Source of the DNA: Caenorhabditis remanei
Taxonomy: Eukaryota; Nematoda; Chromadorea; Rhabditida; Rhabditidae
Length of the DNA stretch: 64,000 nt
Reading direction: 5' to 3'
NCBI RefSeq assembly: GCF_010183535.1
Contig: NC_071331.1
Coordinates: forward strand, 20,584,001-20,648,000
Shown: positions 11,240 through 21,200 of the stretch, piece after piece
Layout of the letters: each line of letters starts with the position of its first letter
Numbering within the stretch: the first letter of the stretch is position 1
The notes under the pieces: model-generated
Told to the model about the DNA's origin: nothing
Database searches by the model: none
The model's input: only the letters and a program-made list of their open reading frames with translations
Program-made: the position numbers and the translations under genes

Positions 11240-12610
11240 ACCCTGTCCCTTCATGTATTCCCCTTTTTTTTAAATCGTTTTTGAGATGAAGAATCATGCC
11301 ACGAACAGCATCCTAAAAATTGATCTTTTTAGATTTTGTAAAAACGATTTTTTTCAAATTACCTTTTTTAAGAAAAAGAATATGCAGTTGTAACATACGA
11401 ATGACCCCAGTTCCTGAAAATTTATTTTTTTAGTGGTAAAAACTATAAACTTTCACCTTTTCCATTTCTTGATACGCAGCTGTGTTGATGATGATGAAGA
11501 AGATATGAAAAAAAAAATGTTTTAGAGAAAAAACTTGAAAAATTACTTACCGGGGGCCCCCTCCCCGTAGAATAGCTGTGTAGATGATTCTGTAGATGAT
11601 TATATTTCATTATTGTAGTTGAATGATCTTGTGCAACGTCTGTTCCCACACACCGGAATGTTTAGCAAGTTTTATAATTTTGACATTTACAACATGAAAC
11701 GCAAACCAACGCGTCAAGGTTTAGAAGATGGTGAACCAGCACCAAAAGAAACTGGCTCTTGATCCATCTTCCACTTTCTCATTTGTTTTCTTTCGGTATC
11801 CCTGCATATACTTGATTCCTCCAAATTCCCTCCAAATATTGTTCATTATCCCCTTTTTTTTAAATCCTTTTTGAGATGAAGCCACGAACAGCATCCTGAA
11901 AATTGATTATCATTCTTATATATAAAAGACAAGTGGTGTTTGTCTGTTTGTCTGAGGCACTGTCCGCAGCGGTTTTGGAAAGAGAAGAGAAACTTAGTCA
12001 GCGGGCAAAACCGAACTGGCGTGCTTTGGACAACGACTGCCGCTTTAGACCACTCGGCCATGCGGGCACATTTGAAAGTCAATGACCACGTGAATGAAGA
12101 GAGACCAGCCGGCTCAACCGCCGAAGGCGGGGGAGACAGGCTGGTTTTTAGATATTGTAAAAACTATTTTTTTTCAAATTACTTTTTTTTAAGAAGACAG
12201 GCAGGGTAGTGATGAACCAAGTATCTGAAAATTGATTATTTTAGTGGGAAAAAAGCAAATAACTTTCACCTTTTTCCATTTCTTGATACGCAGCTGTGTT
12301 GATGATGATGAAGAAGAAGATTTGAAAAAAAATGTTTTAGAGAAAAAACTTGAAAAATTACTTACCGGAGGCCCCCTCCCCGTAGCTGCATATTGATGAA
12401 TAGGGACGAATAGAGACGAATATGTGGTGGGGGGGGATTTTTTTTTTGTTTAAAAAAAAATTTTTTTTGGAGGACTGCGACTATCCTAAAAATATAAAAC
12501 ATTATTTCTACCACCCCGCAGTGGTCTTACCCATCAGTCCTAGAAATATGACTGTTTCCGGTGGGATTAGGGACCCCGGGTTTTCAAGAAGAAAAAAAAG
12601 ACGGTCTATA
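11240..12610 (-). pseudogene. Partial tandem copies of the 13.2-14.3 kb minus-strand gene
   Basis: Pieces of the gene model at 13250-14256 recur on the same strand. The exon pair around the GGTAAGT donor and the GTATCAAGAAATGGAAAA segment recur at 11443-11585 and 12262-12390. The exon ending VIFLGLMG recurs at 12510-12605. The segment preceding GGGGAATACATG recurs near 11260 and, diverged, near 11850. Exons corresponding to the first gene exon are absent here, and the copies have different stop codons and indels, so I read them as truncated duplicates. A Helitron-like element (11910-12144) interrupts one of them. Confidence 0.5.
11910..12144 (+). mobile_element. Small non-autonomous Helitron-like element carrying a tRNA-like promoter box
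   Basis: Comparison with the related tandem copies at 11310 and 13505 shows an insertion beginning TCATTCTTATATATAAAAG and ending CTGG, between a 5' A and a 3' T. This fits the Helitron rules (5' TC, 3' CTRR, A/T target, no duplication). The hairpin CCGCC-GAA-GGCGG at 12118-12130 lies 10 nt before CTGG, also as expected. On the minus strand, TGGCCGAGTGG (12050-12060) matches the pol III A box, and AGTTCGGTTTT (12007-12017) is a weak B box. No Rep/helicase coding. Confidence 0.6.
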
Positions 12611-13210
12611 CGAAAAAAAAAAGATTTTTTTGGCATTTTTTCAGCAAAATGTGATTTTATATGTTTTTGACGCTTAGATTTATTTTTTCTAAAAAATGGT
12701 TGAAATTTTTTGAAAAAACGGTGAAAATCGATAGAAAAAACGTCTTGTTAAAATTCGAAAAAAAAAATTATATTCAAATTTTTGCCGCGGTGGTGTTTGC
12801 GGATTTGTTAACCGTAATCACGACTTTTTGCGCGGTTAATCAAAAATTGATTTTTTTTCATACCTGAAAAAAGGAAAAAAATACAAATTTTTGCATTTTT
12901 GTGTGTTTTTTATTTAAAAAAATTTAAAGCTAGATTGGGAATACTAAACGCATACAGAAAAAGCAAGATATTGTTGGGAAAAAGCAAGATTGGGAATACT
13001 AAAAGCATACGGATAAAACGAGACACAATTGGGAGGTAAAAAAAAAGAGTGGACAAAGGCGATGGTTAAAAAAAAAGGTTTTTTGAAAGAAGAGCTTGGG
13101 GAGGTAATAAAAGAAGAGTTACATTACATTTTTAGACTTGGAAAGAGGGCTAAGAAAATGGGTTAGTTGCGAAAAATGGTGAAAAAATAAGTTTTTAAAA
13201 AAAAAGTCTT
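12610..13210. other. AT-rich stretch without a recognisable gene
   Basis: T- and A-rich sequence with a weak direct repeat, AAAGCAAGATTGGGAATACTAAA at about 12925 and 12980. An 82-68 aa open frame pair here is homopolymer-driven (Lys/Phe/Ile). I see no splice-supported coding or structured RNA. Confidence 0.5.
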
Positions 13211-13249
13211 TTTAGCATTCTTCGTTCGCGCCAACGATGACGTCATCCT

Positions 13250-14256
13250 CGTTGAGTAGGGGGTTCCTCGAAGCCATCCACTTCCATGTCTTCAGTGGTG
13301 CTCGTAGGCTGAAAAAATAAAAAGTTTTGATTTTTTGAAAAAATATTTGAAAAAATATTACCTCATCTGCTTCTTCTCCAACTACTTCTTCTTCTTCTTC
13401 TTCTTCTTCTTTTTCTTCACACTTTGTTTCCTTCAACCCTGTCCAACCATGTATTCCCCCTTTTTTTTGCCCTTTTGAAAATGAAGCGACCTCCTCGAAC
13501 CATCACCTGAAAATTAATTTTTTTAGATTTTGTAAAATTGGTATTTTAAAATTACATTTTTTTGTGGTTAAGAAGCAAATAACTTTCACCTTTTCCATTT
13601 CTTGATACGTGAAGCTGCCCACTGCCAATGGAGGAGAAGAAGAGGAAGATTTGAAAAAAAGAAAAAATGTTTTTATAGAAAACAGTTGAAAAATTACTTA
13701 CCGGGGAGGGCCCTCCCCGCAGAATAAATGTGTGGATGATTAGATGGTTGCACTGAGTAGATGATGGCATTGAGTAGATGATGGGGGGTAGGGGGTTTTT
13801 TTGTTTTTTTGTTTTTTTTTGGGACCCGGTGGAGGCAACTAGCCTAAAAAATATAAAACATTATTTCTACCACCCCGCAGTGGTCTTACCCATCAGTCCT
13901 AGAAATATGACTGTTTCCGGTGGGATTAGGGGCCCCGGGTTTTCAAGAAGAAAAACAAGACGGTCTTGGGGTCTCTCTAATACTACGCCGTGTCTCGAGA
14001 CAAAGTGGTCGGCCACAGTTTTCCTCGCACCGGGGGGGCCGAACAAAAAGTGGGCACTAGAAAAAAGTTAGATTTTAAGAAAAAAAAGAGGGGAAAACTA
14101 CCTATGGGGGCTGATGGCCAAATGTCCCCGGAGTACCGCCTTCCTATAGAGGAGGTACACTTGTACCTCCCCTAATCTGGCGAGACGGCGGTTAATGTCC
14201 TCTATAGCTCCGTCACGCCAGCGGGGCGCATGGATGTCAAGGAGTGCGGAGAGCAT
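13250..14256 (-). CDS. Uncharacterised multi-exon gene with P-loop-like motif and acidic tail
   Basis: Function not recognised. Exon 1 is 14256-14102: the ATG follows a TTTTAG acceptor by 3 nt and codes MLSALLDIHAPRW, IEDINRRLARLGEV and YLLYRKAVLRGHLAISP. Exon 2 is 14056-13890: it reads FLFGPPGARKT, DHFVSRHGVVLE, FLLENPGPLIPP and VIFLGLMG, in phase with exon 1. GPPGARKT resembles a Walker A loop (GxxxxGK[ST]) but has Arg where the last Gly should be, so nucleotide binding is doubtful. Further exons are less certain: one ending at the GGTAAGT donor near 13702, one around 13590-13640, and an acidic Glu-run exon (about 13436-13373) spliced to TTEDMEVDGFEEPPTQRG with a stop near 13250. Exon 2 is nearly identical in a partial copy at 12510-12605, which suggests recent tandem duplication or a mobile gene family. 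The model downstream of exon 2 is tentative. Confidence 0.42.
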
Positions 14257-14297
14257 GTTCTAAAATAAAAAAGGTTCGAAACAACTAGAAAAATTTT

Positions 14298-14652
14298 AGA
14301 ATGGACCTATTCTGGGGTAGCAAAAAATAGTTTTTTTTGCTATTCAGAAAGTAGAAAAAAAAGCAAAAAACTCCTGGTTTGGAGCTTGACCTTCTCTAGG
14401 CCATGTGTAGATTTACGGGAGCATTTTTTGTGATTTTTTCAGCAAAGTTCGGAAAAAAACATCAATAAAATCACGAATTCAGTTCAAAAGTAACGATAAA
14501 GTACATGGATGCTGAAAACATCACAAGACATTCTCTTGTAAATCTACACATGGCCTAGAAAAGGTCAAGCAAAAAATACCTCCAAACCACTTTCTGAATA
14601 GCAAAAAATAAGGAAAAAACTATTTTTTACTACCCCAGAATAGGTCCATATT
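14298..14652. mobile_element. Foldback element (ATGGACCTATTCTGGGG ends)
   Basis: ATGGACCTATTCTGGGGTAG near 14300 is repeated in reverse complement, CTACCCCAGAATAGGTCCAT, near 14631. The arms remain complementary for about 110 bp (TCTAGGCCATGTGTAGATTTAC against GTAAATCTACACATGGCCTAGA). The loop is about 80 bp. No ORF. No clear target duplication was found. Confidence 0.75.
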
Positions 14653-16310
14653 GTGATTTTTCACGGTATTGAAGCCGGTATTTACCAGAGTTGTGAGGAA
14701 GTGAAACTTCAAAAAAAAGTTCATGAAATTAGTGTTTGGCTGAACAAAAAGCCCATTTTCTGTCCTGACTCCTTTTCAATGTATTTCTGCGAAAAGTATA
14801 TATTCTTCCAAAATTCCACGGACTGGCAGAAGTCGGAATTCCGCACAACTCTGGTATTTACCTTTGTTCAAAACGGTATATCTTGGTTCCCTGTAGAGAT
14901 ATCGAAAAGTTGTTAACTAACAAAATATAGTTCGTATTTTATAGAATATAATGTCAGTTTATAAAAATATTGTATCTATAAAGCAAATCGAGATACTAGG
15001 CTTCAAACTTTTGCTACTAATGGGTGCACCTCTACTGTCAACATTGCTCCAAATCCATTAAAAGTTACATTTTTAGCAAATTCAATGTGTTGAGAGCTTT
15101 CAGTACAGTACCCACACGCCTAGGTTCTGACTATATTGGGTCCCATCACGAAAACTACAGTAACCTCCAACTTTCGTGGCCAGACCCAACATAGGCTGAA
15201 TTCAAAAATTCGACTGAATATTTCAAAATATTTTAAACTTTTTAATACTCACCTTTTTTCAATAAAATAAATAAAATAAAAAATAAATACAGTAGTAATA
15301 AAATAGTTTAGAATTCAATAATAATCATAATACAAGAAGGGACAGCCATGTCCGGGAGGCCGTCTAATACATCTATAATAATGAGGAATCCGCAGGATAC
15401 CTCGACACTTTATAAACCGAAGTGGGCGTGGCCTCGCGGACACAGTGGGGGGTCCAATGATATTTGGGAGGAGGTCTGACCACATGTGTCCCCCCGCCGA
15501 AAAGAGAAATCTCTACATCGATAGACGCCTTTTTGATTTATCTGTTTACGAAGCGATCGACCACTTTTGACAAGATACCGCCCAATTATATTGAGATGTC
15601 ATATATTTGGTCTAGAATTCAGAGTTTTGCATGAAAGTGAAGATTTCTTATCCGGATATCGGAAGTCGGAAGTGAAAAAACGCCCGGAAGTCGGAAGTTG
15701 GAAATCGGAAGTCGGAAGTGGGAATTAGATTTTTTTCGCAAATATTCAAAAACTCCAAAAGAAAAGATCATAAAATTGGCGAAAATCAGTGTAAAATTAG
15801 TTTTTGGCTGAAGAAAAGCCTGTTTTCTTTAATTTTAGACCATTTTTCCATGTATTTCTGCGAAATTTACTTTTCCGAAATCCCACAATTTTTTAATGAC
15901 GGAAGTCGGAAGTAAACATCCGAAAACGGAAGTCGGAAGTCGGAATGGAAAAAATGCCCGGAAGTCGGAAACCAGAGTACAGTGTCGAATGGAGAGAGAA
16001 TCAAGAATTAGTTTTCGACGGGAACATTGGGAAATTCGCTTCCAAAATATGTAACTGTACACCAGAGTTATGCGGAATTCCGAGTTCCGACTTCCGTCAT
16101 TTCCAAATTTAGGAAGTATTCATTTCGCAGAAATACATGGAAAAATGGTCTAAAAGGACACAAAATAGGCTTTTCCTTAGCCTAATTTTCCTTCTTGAAA
16201 TTTTAAACTTTTTGCGAAAAAATCTACTTTTGTTTTAGAAAAAAACAATTCCGCACAACTCAGGAAGGGATGTAGTGTTTTGGATAATAATAACAAATGC
16301 AGTAGGAAAA
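14653..16310. repeat. Decayed GGAAGTC-type elements and unassigned sequence
   Basis: 14700-14900 and 15650-16260 contain the internal body shared by the GGAAGTC elements (TTTTGGCTGAA..., CCATGTATTTCTGCGAAA) plus runs of CGGAAGTCGGAAGT and the complement CTTCCGACTTCCG. The apparent ORFs here (87, 65 and 75 aa) are translations of these repeats. Between them, 14920-15640 holds a small inverted pair (TATTGGGTC at 15135, GACCCAACATA at 15183) and otherwise nothing recognised. Confidence 0.6.
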
Positions 16311-16314
16311 TCTT

Positions 16315-16490
16315 TATTAGCCCGGCCCGCGGCACATTAACGAATAGCCATCCGGCACATAGTAGGTCACGGACATAGAACTCGCCGAGATCTACATTTT
16401 GGTATATTTTTCAGCTCATAAAATTGAGTTTAAAGCGAGTTACGCGCCGGCACGTGTCGGCCCGTTTCGGCCCGGTTGACAAGTATGCTT
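16315..16490. mobile_element. Fragment of a GC-ended hAT-like element
   Basis: The right-hand part of the family also seen at 18330-18560 and 21918-23820: GGCACATTAACGAATAGCC, then GAGATCTACATTTTGGTAT, GCGAGTTACGCGCCGGC, CGGCCCGTTTCGGCCCGG and TTGACAAGTATG. The matching left end and target duplication are missing, so this is a relic. Confidence 0.6.
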
Positions 16491-17888
16491 TAAAAAAAGG
16501 CCATAAATAATGCGACACTTGCAGTTTTTAGTTGAAAATGGTCAACTTTGTGACTGTGACACGACCTCCCTGATATGTAGTCTCACAATATTGATTGTTT
16601 ATGGAGTGTATAGATCACTAATATATCTTCATTTTTGTAGTTGACAACTTTTTTGTACGGGCACATCCTAAGAAGTTATCAATCGTCAAAGAAATTTTTC
16701 ACAATTTTCGCCATTTTTCAGTGCTAAAAGGGGAAATTTTCGAGCAGTTTGCATTGACTGCCTGTAGATTCTTCGGATGTGTCCGTACAAAAAAGTTGTC
16801 AACTACAAAAATGAAGCTCTATTTGTGATCTACACACTCCATAAACAATCAATATTGTGAGACTACAGTGCGTCCAATAATGATAGGACCCCCCTAGATT
16901 TGAGGTTCCAGACAGAACCAGAACAGATACAAAAATTTGTGATGACCATTCGATTCAGGGTACAAAGAAACCCCAGGGGCCCGATTTTCATGATTCTACC
17001 ATTTTTCTTATAAGCGTACCAGCAAAAAGTCATTTTTTCATCCGTCCAATAATGATAGGACCACTTCGAAATCGAATTTTCAGTTGATTTTCAAGATTTT
17101 TTTCTCGGAAAACTTTTAAAATCGATCAAAACATACTGTTCCTAATATTTTCAAATGATTCCATTATAGTTTTGATGTTTTCAACCCCAAACACAAATGT
17201 TTGTCATCTTCGAATTTTCACTCATCTGAAAAAATCACTGTTTACCAGTGATTTTTCACCGAGAAGGATAAAATCACCGAGAACCCTGAGGATAAGTTTT
17301 CAGAAAAAGAATATCTTCGCGAATCCATTGTTCATTTTTATCATGAATGACTTGATTTACTTTGCCGGAGAGTTTCAGAATGATACATGACCTGTGATAA
17401 GAGATACAGGTCTCGAAGTTCTGAAACAGTGATTTTTTCTGATGAGTGAAAATTCGAAGATGACAAACATTTGTGTTTGGGGTTGAAAACATCAAAACTA
17501 TAATGGAATCATTTGAAAATATTAGGAACAGTATGTTTTGATCGATTTAAAAAGTTTTCCGAGAAAAAAATTCTTGAAAATCAACTGAAAATTCGATTTT
17601 CGAGGTGGTCCTATCATTATTGGACGGCTGAAAAATGACTTTTTGATGGTACGCTTATAAGATAAGTGGTAGAATCATGAAAATATGGCCCCTGGGGTTT
17701 CTTTGTACCCTGAATCGAATGGTCATCACAGATTTTTTGTATCTGCTCTGGTTCTGTCTGGAACCCCAAAATCTAGGGGGGTCCTATCATTATTGGACGC
17801 ACTGTATCAGGGAGGCCGTCTCACACCCACAAAGTCGACCATTTTTAACTAAAAACTGCAAGTGTCGCATTCTTCATGGCCAGTACTG
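16485..17888. mobile_element. Tc1/mariner-like palindromic MITE, interrupted by a second element
   Basis: The right end reads ...GGCCAGTACTG followed by TA (17889-17890). The left end is GGCCATAAATAATGCGACAC at 16490 with the outermost bases degenerated. The arms carry AGTTGACAACTTTTTTGTAC and its complement. Removing the nested element 16866-17804 restores a palindrome of about 450 bp like the copies at 20467, 24321 and 30735. No transposase. Confidence 0.8.
16866..17804. mobile_element. 939-bp Tc1-like palindrome (CAGTGCGTCC ends) with TA duplication
   Basis: It begins CAGTGCGTCCAATAATGAT and ends with the exact reverse complement, ATCATTATTGGACGCACTG. TA lies immediately outside on each side (16864-16865, 17805-17806), and the host sequence GAGAC-TA-TCAGGG is otherwise continuous as in other copies. 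The two arms (about 430 bp each) are near-identical inverted copies, so the same ORF appears on both strands (17172-17390 and 17274-17495); these are not genes. Confidence 0.92.
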
Positions 17889-18245
17889 TATGTGTTCAGC
17901 AAATTGAAACGGTGTGAATGAGTATAATCATGCTCCGTTTTGGATAATTTAGAAAATGTTTAGGGTTGCGGCTGCGGAGGTAGGCCTCCTCATCGTGTGT
18001 TAGTAATCCAAAATCGTTACTGCGTGTCTCTGGTCAGGACCATCCACACAGGTAGACAGATTACAATCTTCCTTAGACACTATTTGCACTCAGAACCATC
18101 TCTTCCCCCTCCTTCTACTCTTTATTTATTTATCTTCCCTTGGACCACCACTCTCGACGTCTTCCCTGTGTCCCCCCTACTCACACAGTCCCCCGTCCTC
18201 TCGTGTATTATTATCGATTTCTCTCCGTCATAGTCATTCTCAAAA

Positions 18246-21200
18246 ATGGAATTCCCATTGCTCCGCATCTCATTTGTCCCTCTTCAAGAGGTATTCAAAG
18301 CGATGCATCCATTCGAAATGTAAGTAAGCACTGTACTTGCGAACCGGGTTGGCGCGTAACTCACTCCAAATTGAATTTTATGAGCTGAAAAATATACCAA
18401 AATGTAGATCTCAGCGTGTTCTATGTCTGTGACATACTACGGGTCAAATGGCGAATCGTGAATGTTCCGCGGGCCGGGAAAATGTGCAGGAAAACGCGAA
18501 AATGGCATAAAAAAACTTTCTAGCCCGGTCCGAGGCACATTGACCTATTGCCATCCAGTTCGCAGTCAAACACGAATCAGGGCTGTGCGACAGTGTTGTT
18601 GGGAATTCCGACTTCCGACTTTCGGGTGTTTTTTACTTTCGACTTCCGACTTCCGACTTCCGGATAAGAAAATTTTCACTTCCCAACATCTCTGCTGTGC
18701 GACAAAACTTTTCCAAAAAATTATCGAAAAACTTTTTTTCCAAAATTTCGCTCCGAAAAACCGAAAAAAAATTTCAAGAAAATTGTCTGAAAAAAATTAG
18801 TTTTTCAAATGCAAAAGTCTTGAATGTTGTATGAAAACTGTGAATATTTCAAGGACAGACCACCAGAAACATGTTTTTGATCAGAAAATTAGAAAAAATT
18901 TCAGAAAAATCACAATTTTTGTTACTTATTTTTTTGACAATATCAGAAGAAATTTTCAAAATTTTTTGTCCGAAATTTTTTTTCGAAACGTTTGCTCCGA
19001 AAAATGTTTCGCCTCAAGATTTTTCGCACAGCCCTGGTCCGTGTCCGACTACGAGCTGGATGGCAATAGGCCAATGTGCCACGGACCGGTCTAGAAAGTT
19101 TTTTGGCGATTTTCACGTTTTTGGAACTTTTTTCCAGGCTCGCTGCGTATTAGCAACTTGTCATCCGGCCCATAGTAGGTCGCAGACATAGAACTCGTCA
19201 AGATCTACAATTTCGTTTAGTTTTCAGCTCATAAAACTCAGTTTAAAGGCGTTTTGTGGTCAGTTATGATATTTTCAAATCACAATGTATGCGTTTCGGC
19301 GAGTTCATTTTCATACTTTAAAAATTTTTTTAATTCGGTGCACAACCCGCTGAAAAAGAGCGTCGGAAAGTTGGGTCATTGAGATGGCCGAAGAAAATTG
19401 GGCGCCGTGACCTAGAAATTCGACTTCGAAAAAAAAAAATTCATTTAGGTAAAGCGTGTTTTTTCAGTATGCTGCTATTTTGATAGTTTTTAGTGTTTCT
19501 CTATCAATATTTGCCGTATTCTATCGAATTTATTGACGAATATAACAAAAATGATTTTTCTAGGTCACGGCGCCCAATTTTCTTCGGCCATTTCACTGAC
19601 CAAACTTTCCGGCGCTCGTTCTCACAGGGGTTTGGACTAACAAGGGAACCTTTTAAGTGGACCATAATGCCATCAAAAATGGTCTATACAAATCGAAAGA
19701 GGATGTTTGAAAACCTAGAAATCAACTTTCAAAAGTTGCTTACGTGACCTGTAAGTGTCTGAAATCTCGACCTGAAAATTGACCAATTTTACCATTGATT
19801 TGCTGTATCTTTTACCACGTTTGTAAAGACTACGGCGACAATATAAAAACGTGTTCGAGTGGCGCAGGTGGTTAGCGTTTAGGCGGAGGAATGTTTTGCC
19901 CTGGTTCGACCCCTGCACCATTTTTTCTTTTTTCTTGTTGATTTTTCCCACTTTTTTTATTGGAATCTATCATATGAGTTTTTTGTACCACCATCAACGT
20001 GATTCCCTTCTGAATCCATTTCAAATGATGATTATAAGAAATTTCTGACAGATGAAAGTGCTGAAATTTATGATTTATGATAGATTCCAATAAATCATTG
20101 AAAAATGTGGGAAAAATCAATAAGAAAAAAGAAAAAATGGTGCAGGGGTCGAACCAGGGCAAAACATTCCTCCGCCTAAACGCTAACCACCTGCGCCACT
20201 CGAACACGTTTTTATACTGTCACCGTAGTCTTTACAAACGTGGTAAAAGATACAGCAAATCAATGGTAAAATTGGTCAATTTTCAGGTCGAGATTTCAGC
20301 CACTTATAGGTCACGTAAGCAACTTTTGAAGGTTGATTTCTAGGTTTTCAAACATCCTCTTTCGACCTGTATAGATCGTTTTTGTTGGCATTAGGTCCCA
20401 CTTAAAAGGTTCCCTTGTAAATCAAAAAATCCTTGAAGTATGAAAATCAACTTGCCGAAACGAATACAGTACTGGCTATAAATAATGCGACACTTGCAGT
20501 TTTTAGTTAAAAATGGTCGACTTTGTGGGTGTGAGACGGCCTCCCTGATAGTTTCACAATATTGATTGTTTATGGAATGTATAAATCACAAATAGAGCTT
20601 CATTTTTGTAGTTGACAACTTTTTTGTACGGGCACATCCGAAGAAGTTACAGGCAGTCAATGTAAACAACTCAAAAATCTTTCCTTTTAACACTGAAAAG
20701 AGTAACAATTGCGAGAAATTACTTTGACGATTGATAACTTCTTAGGATGTGCTCGTACAAAAAAGTTGTCAACTACAAAAATGGAGCTCTATTTGTGATC
20801 TATACACTCTACAAACAATCAATATTGTGAGACTATCAGGAAGGCCGTCTTACACTCACAAAGTTGACCATTTTCAACTAAAAACTGCAAGTGTCGCATT
20901 ATTTATAGCCAGTACTGCAATAATCATATTTTAACTCTCAAAATAGTCCAATTTATAGTAGTATTAGTGTTTTTCGTGACGGTGAGCATTAGAATTCATT
21001 ACGTAGTGTACATTATGATATTAAAATATCATAACTGACCTCAGTACATTTTTAAGCACCGCCCGTCCCCTGAATGAAAGTTTTTCAGCATAAACTTCTC
21101 CCTGATCTCGAAACGAACCAAAGGGCTAACAAAGCAAATGACATTCCTATCGAGATATTCTATCCAACTTGGTTTTGATAAGGAAATAGACATAGTTATT

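Larger units (their letters stand above)
18327..21060. mobile_element. Nest of elements forming F-box intron 1
   Basis: From the left: a GC-ended hAT-like piece (CTTGCGAACCGGG at 18330, continuing to about 18577); a CAGGGCTGTGCG element (18578-19036) with a GGAAGTC-type insert; the mirrored remainder of the first piece (19037-19255); then a larger inverted pair GGTCAGTTATGATATTTT (19258) / AAAATATCATAACTGACC (21025) enclosing a 19370-19625 palindrome, a tRNA-like foldback (19640-20425) and a Tc1-like MITE (20467-20917). I cannot order every insertion event. None encodes a transposase. Confidence 0.65.

Noticed and set aside
14653..14916. 87-aa ORF starting MIFHGIEAGIYQ
   Set aside because: Overlaps the shared body of the GGAAGTC elements; the same text occurs at 15780 and 22210 in non-coding repeats.
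17172..17495. ORFs MMFSTPNTNVCHLRIFTH on both strands
   Set aside because: Mirror images within the CAGTGCGTCC palindrome; no transposase signature.
19851..20207. Possible functional tRNA genes (A and B boxes present)
   Set aside because: T and acceptor stems do not pair, and the sequence is embedded in inverted transposon arms.
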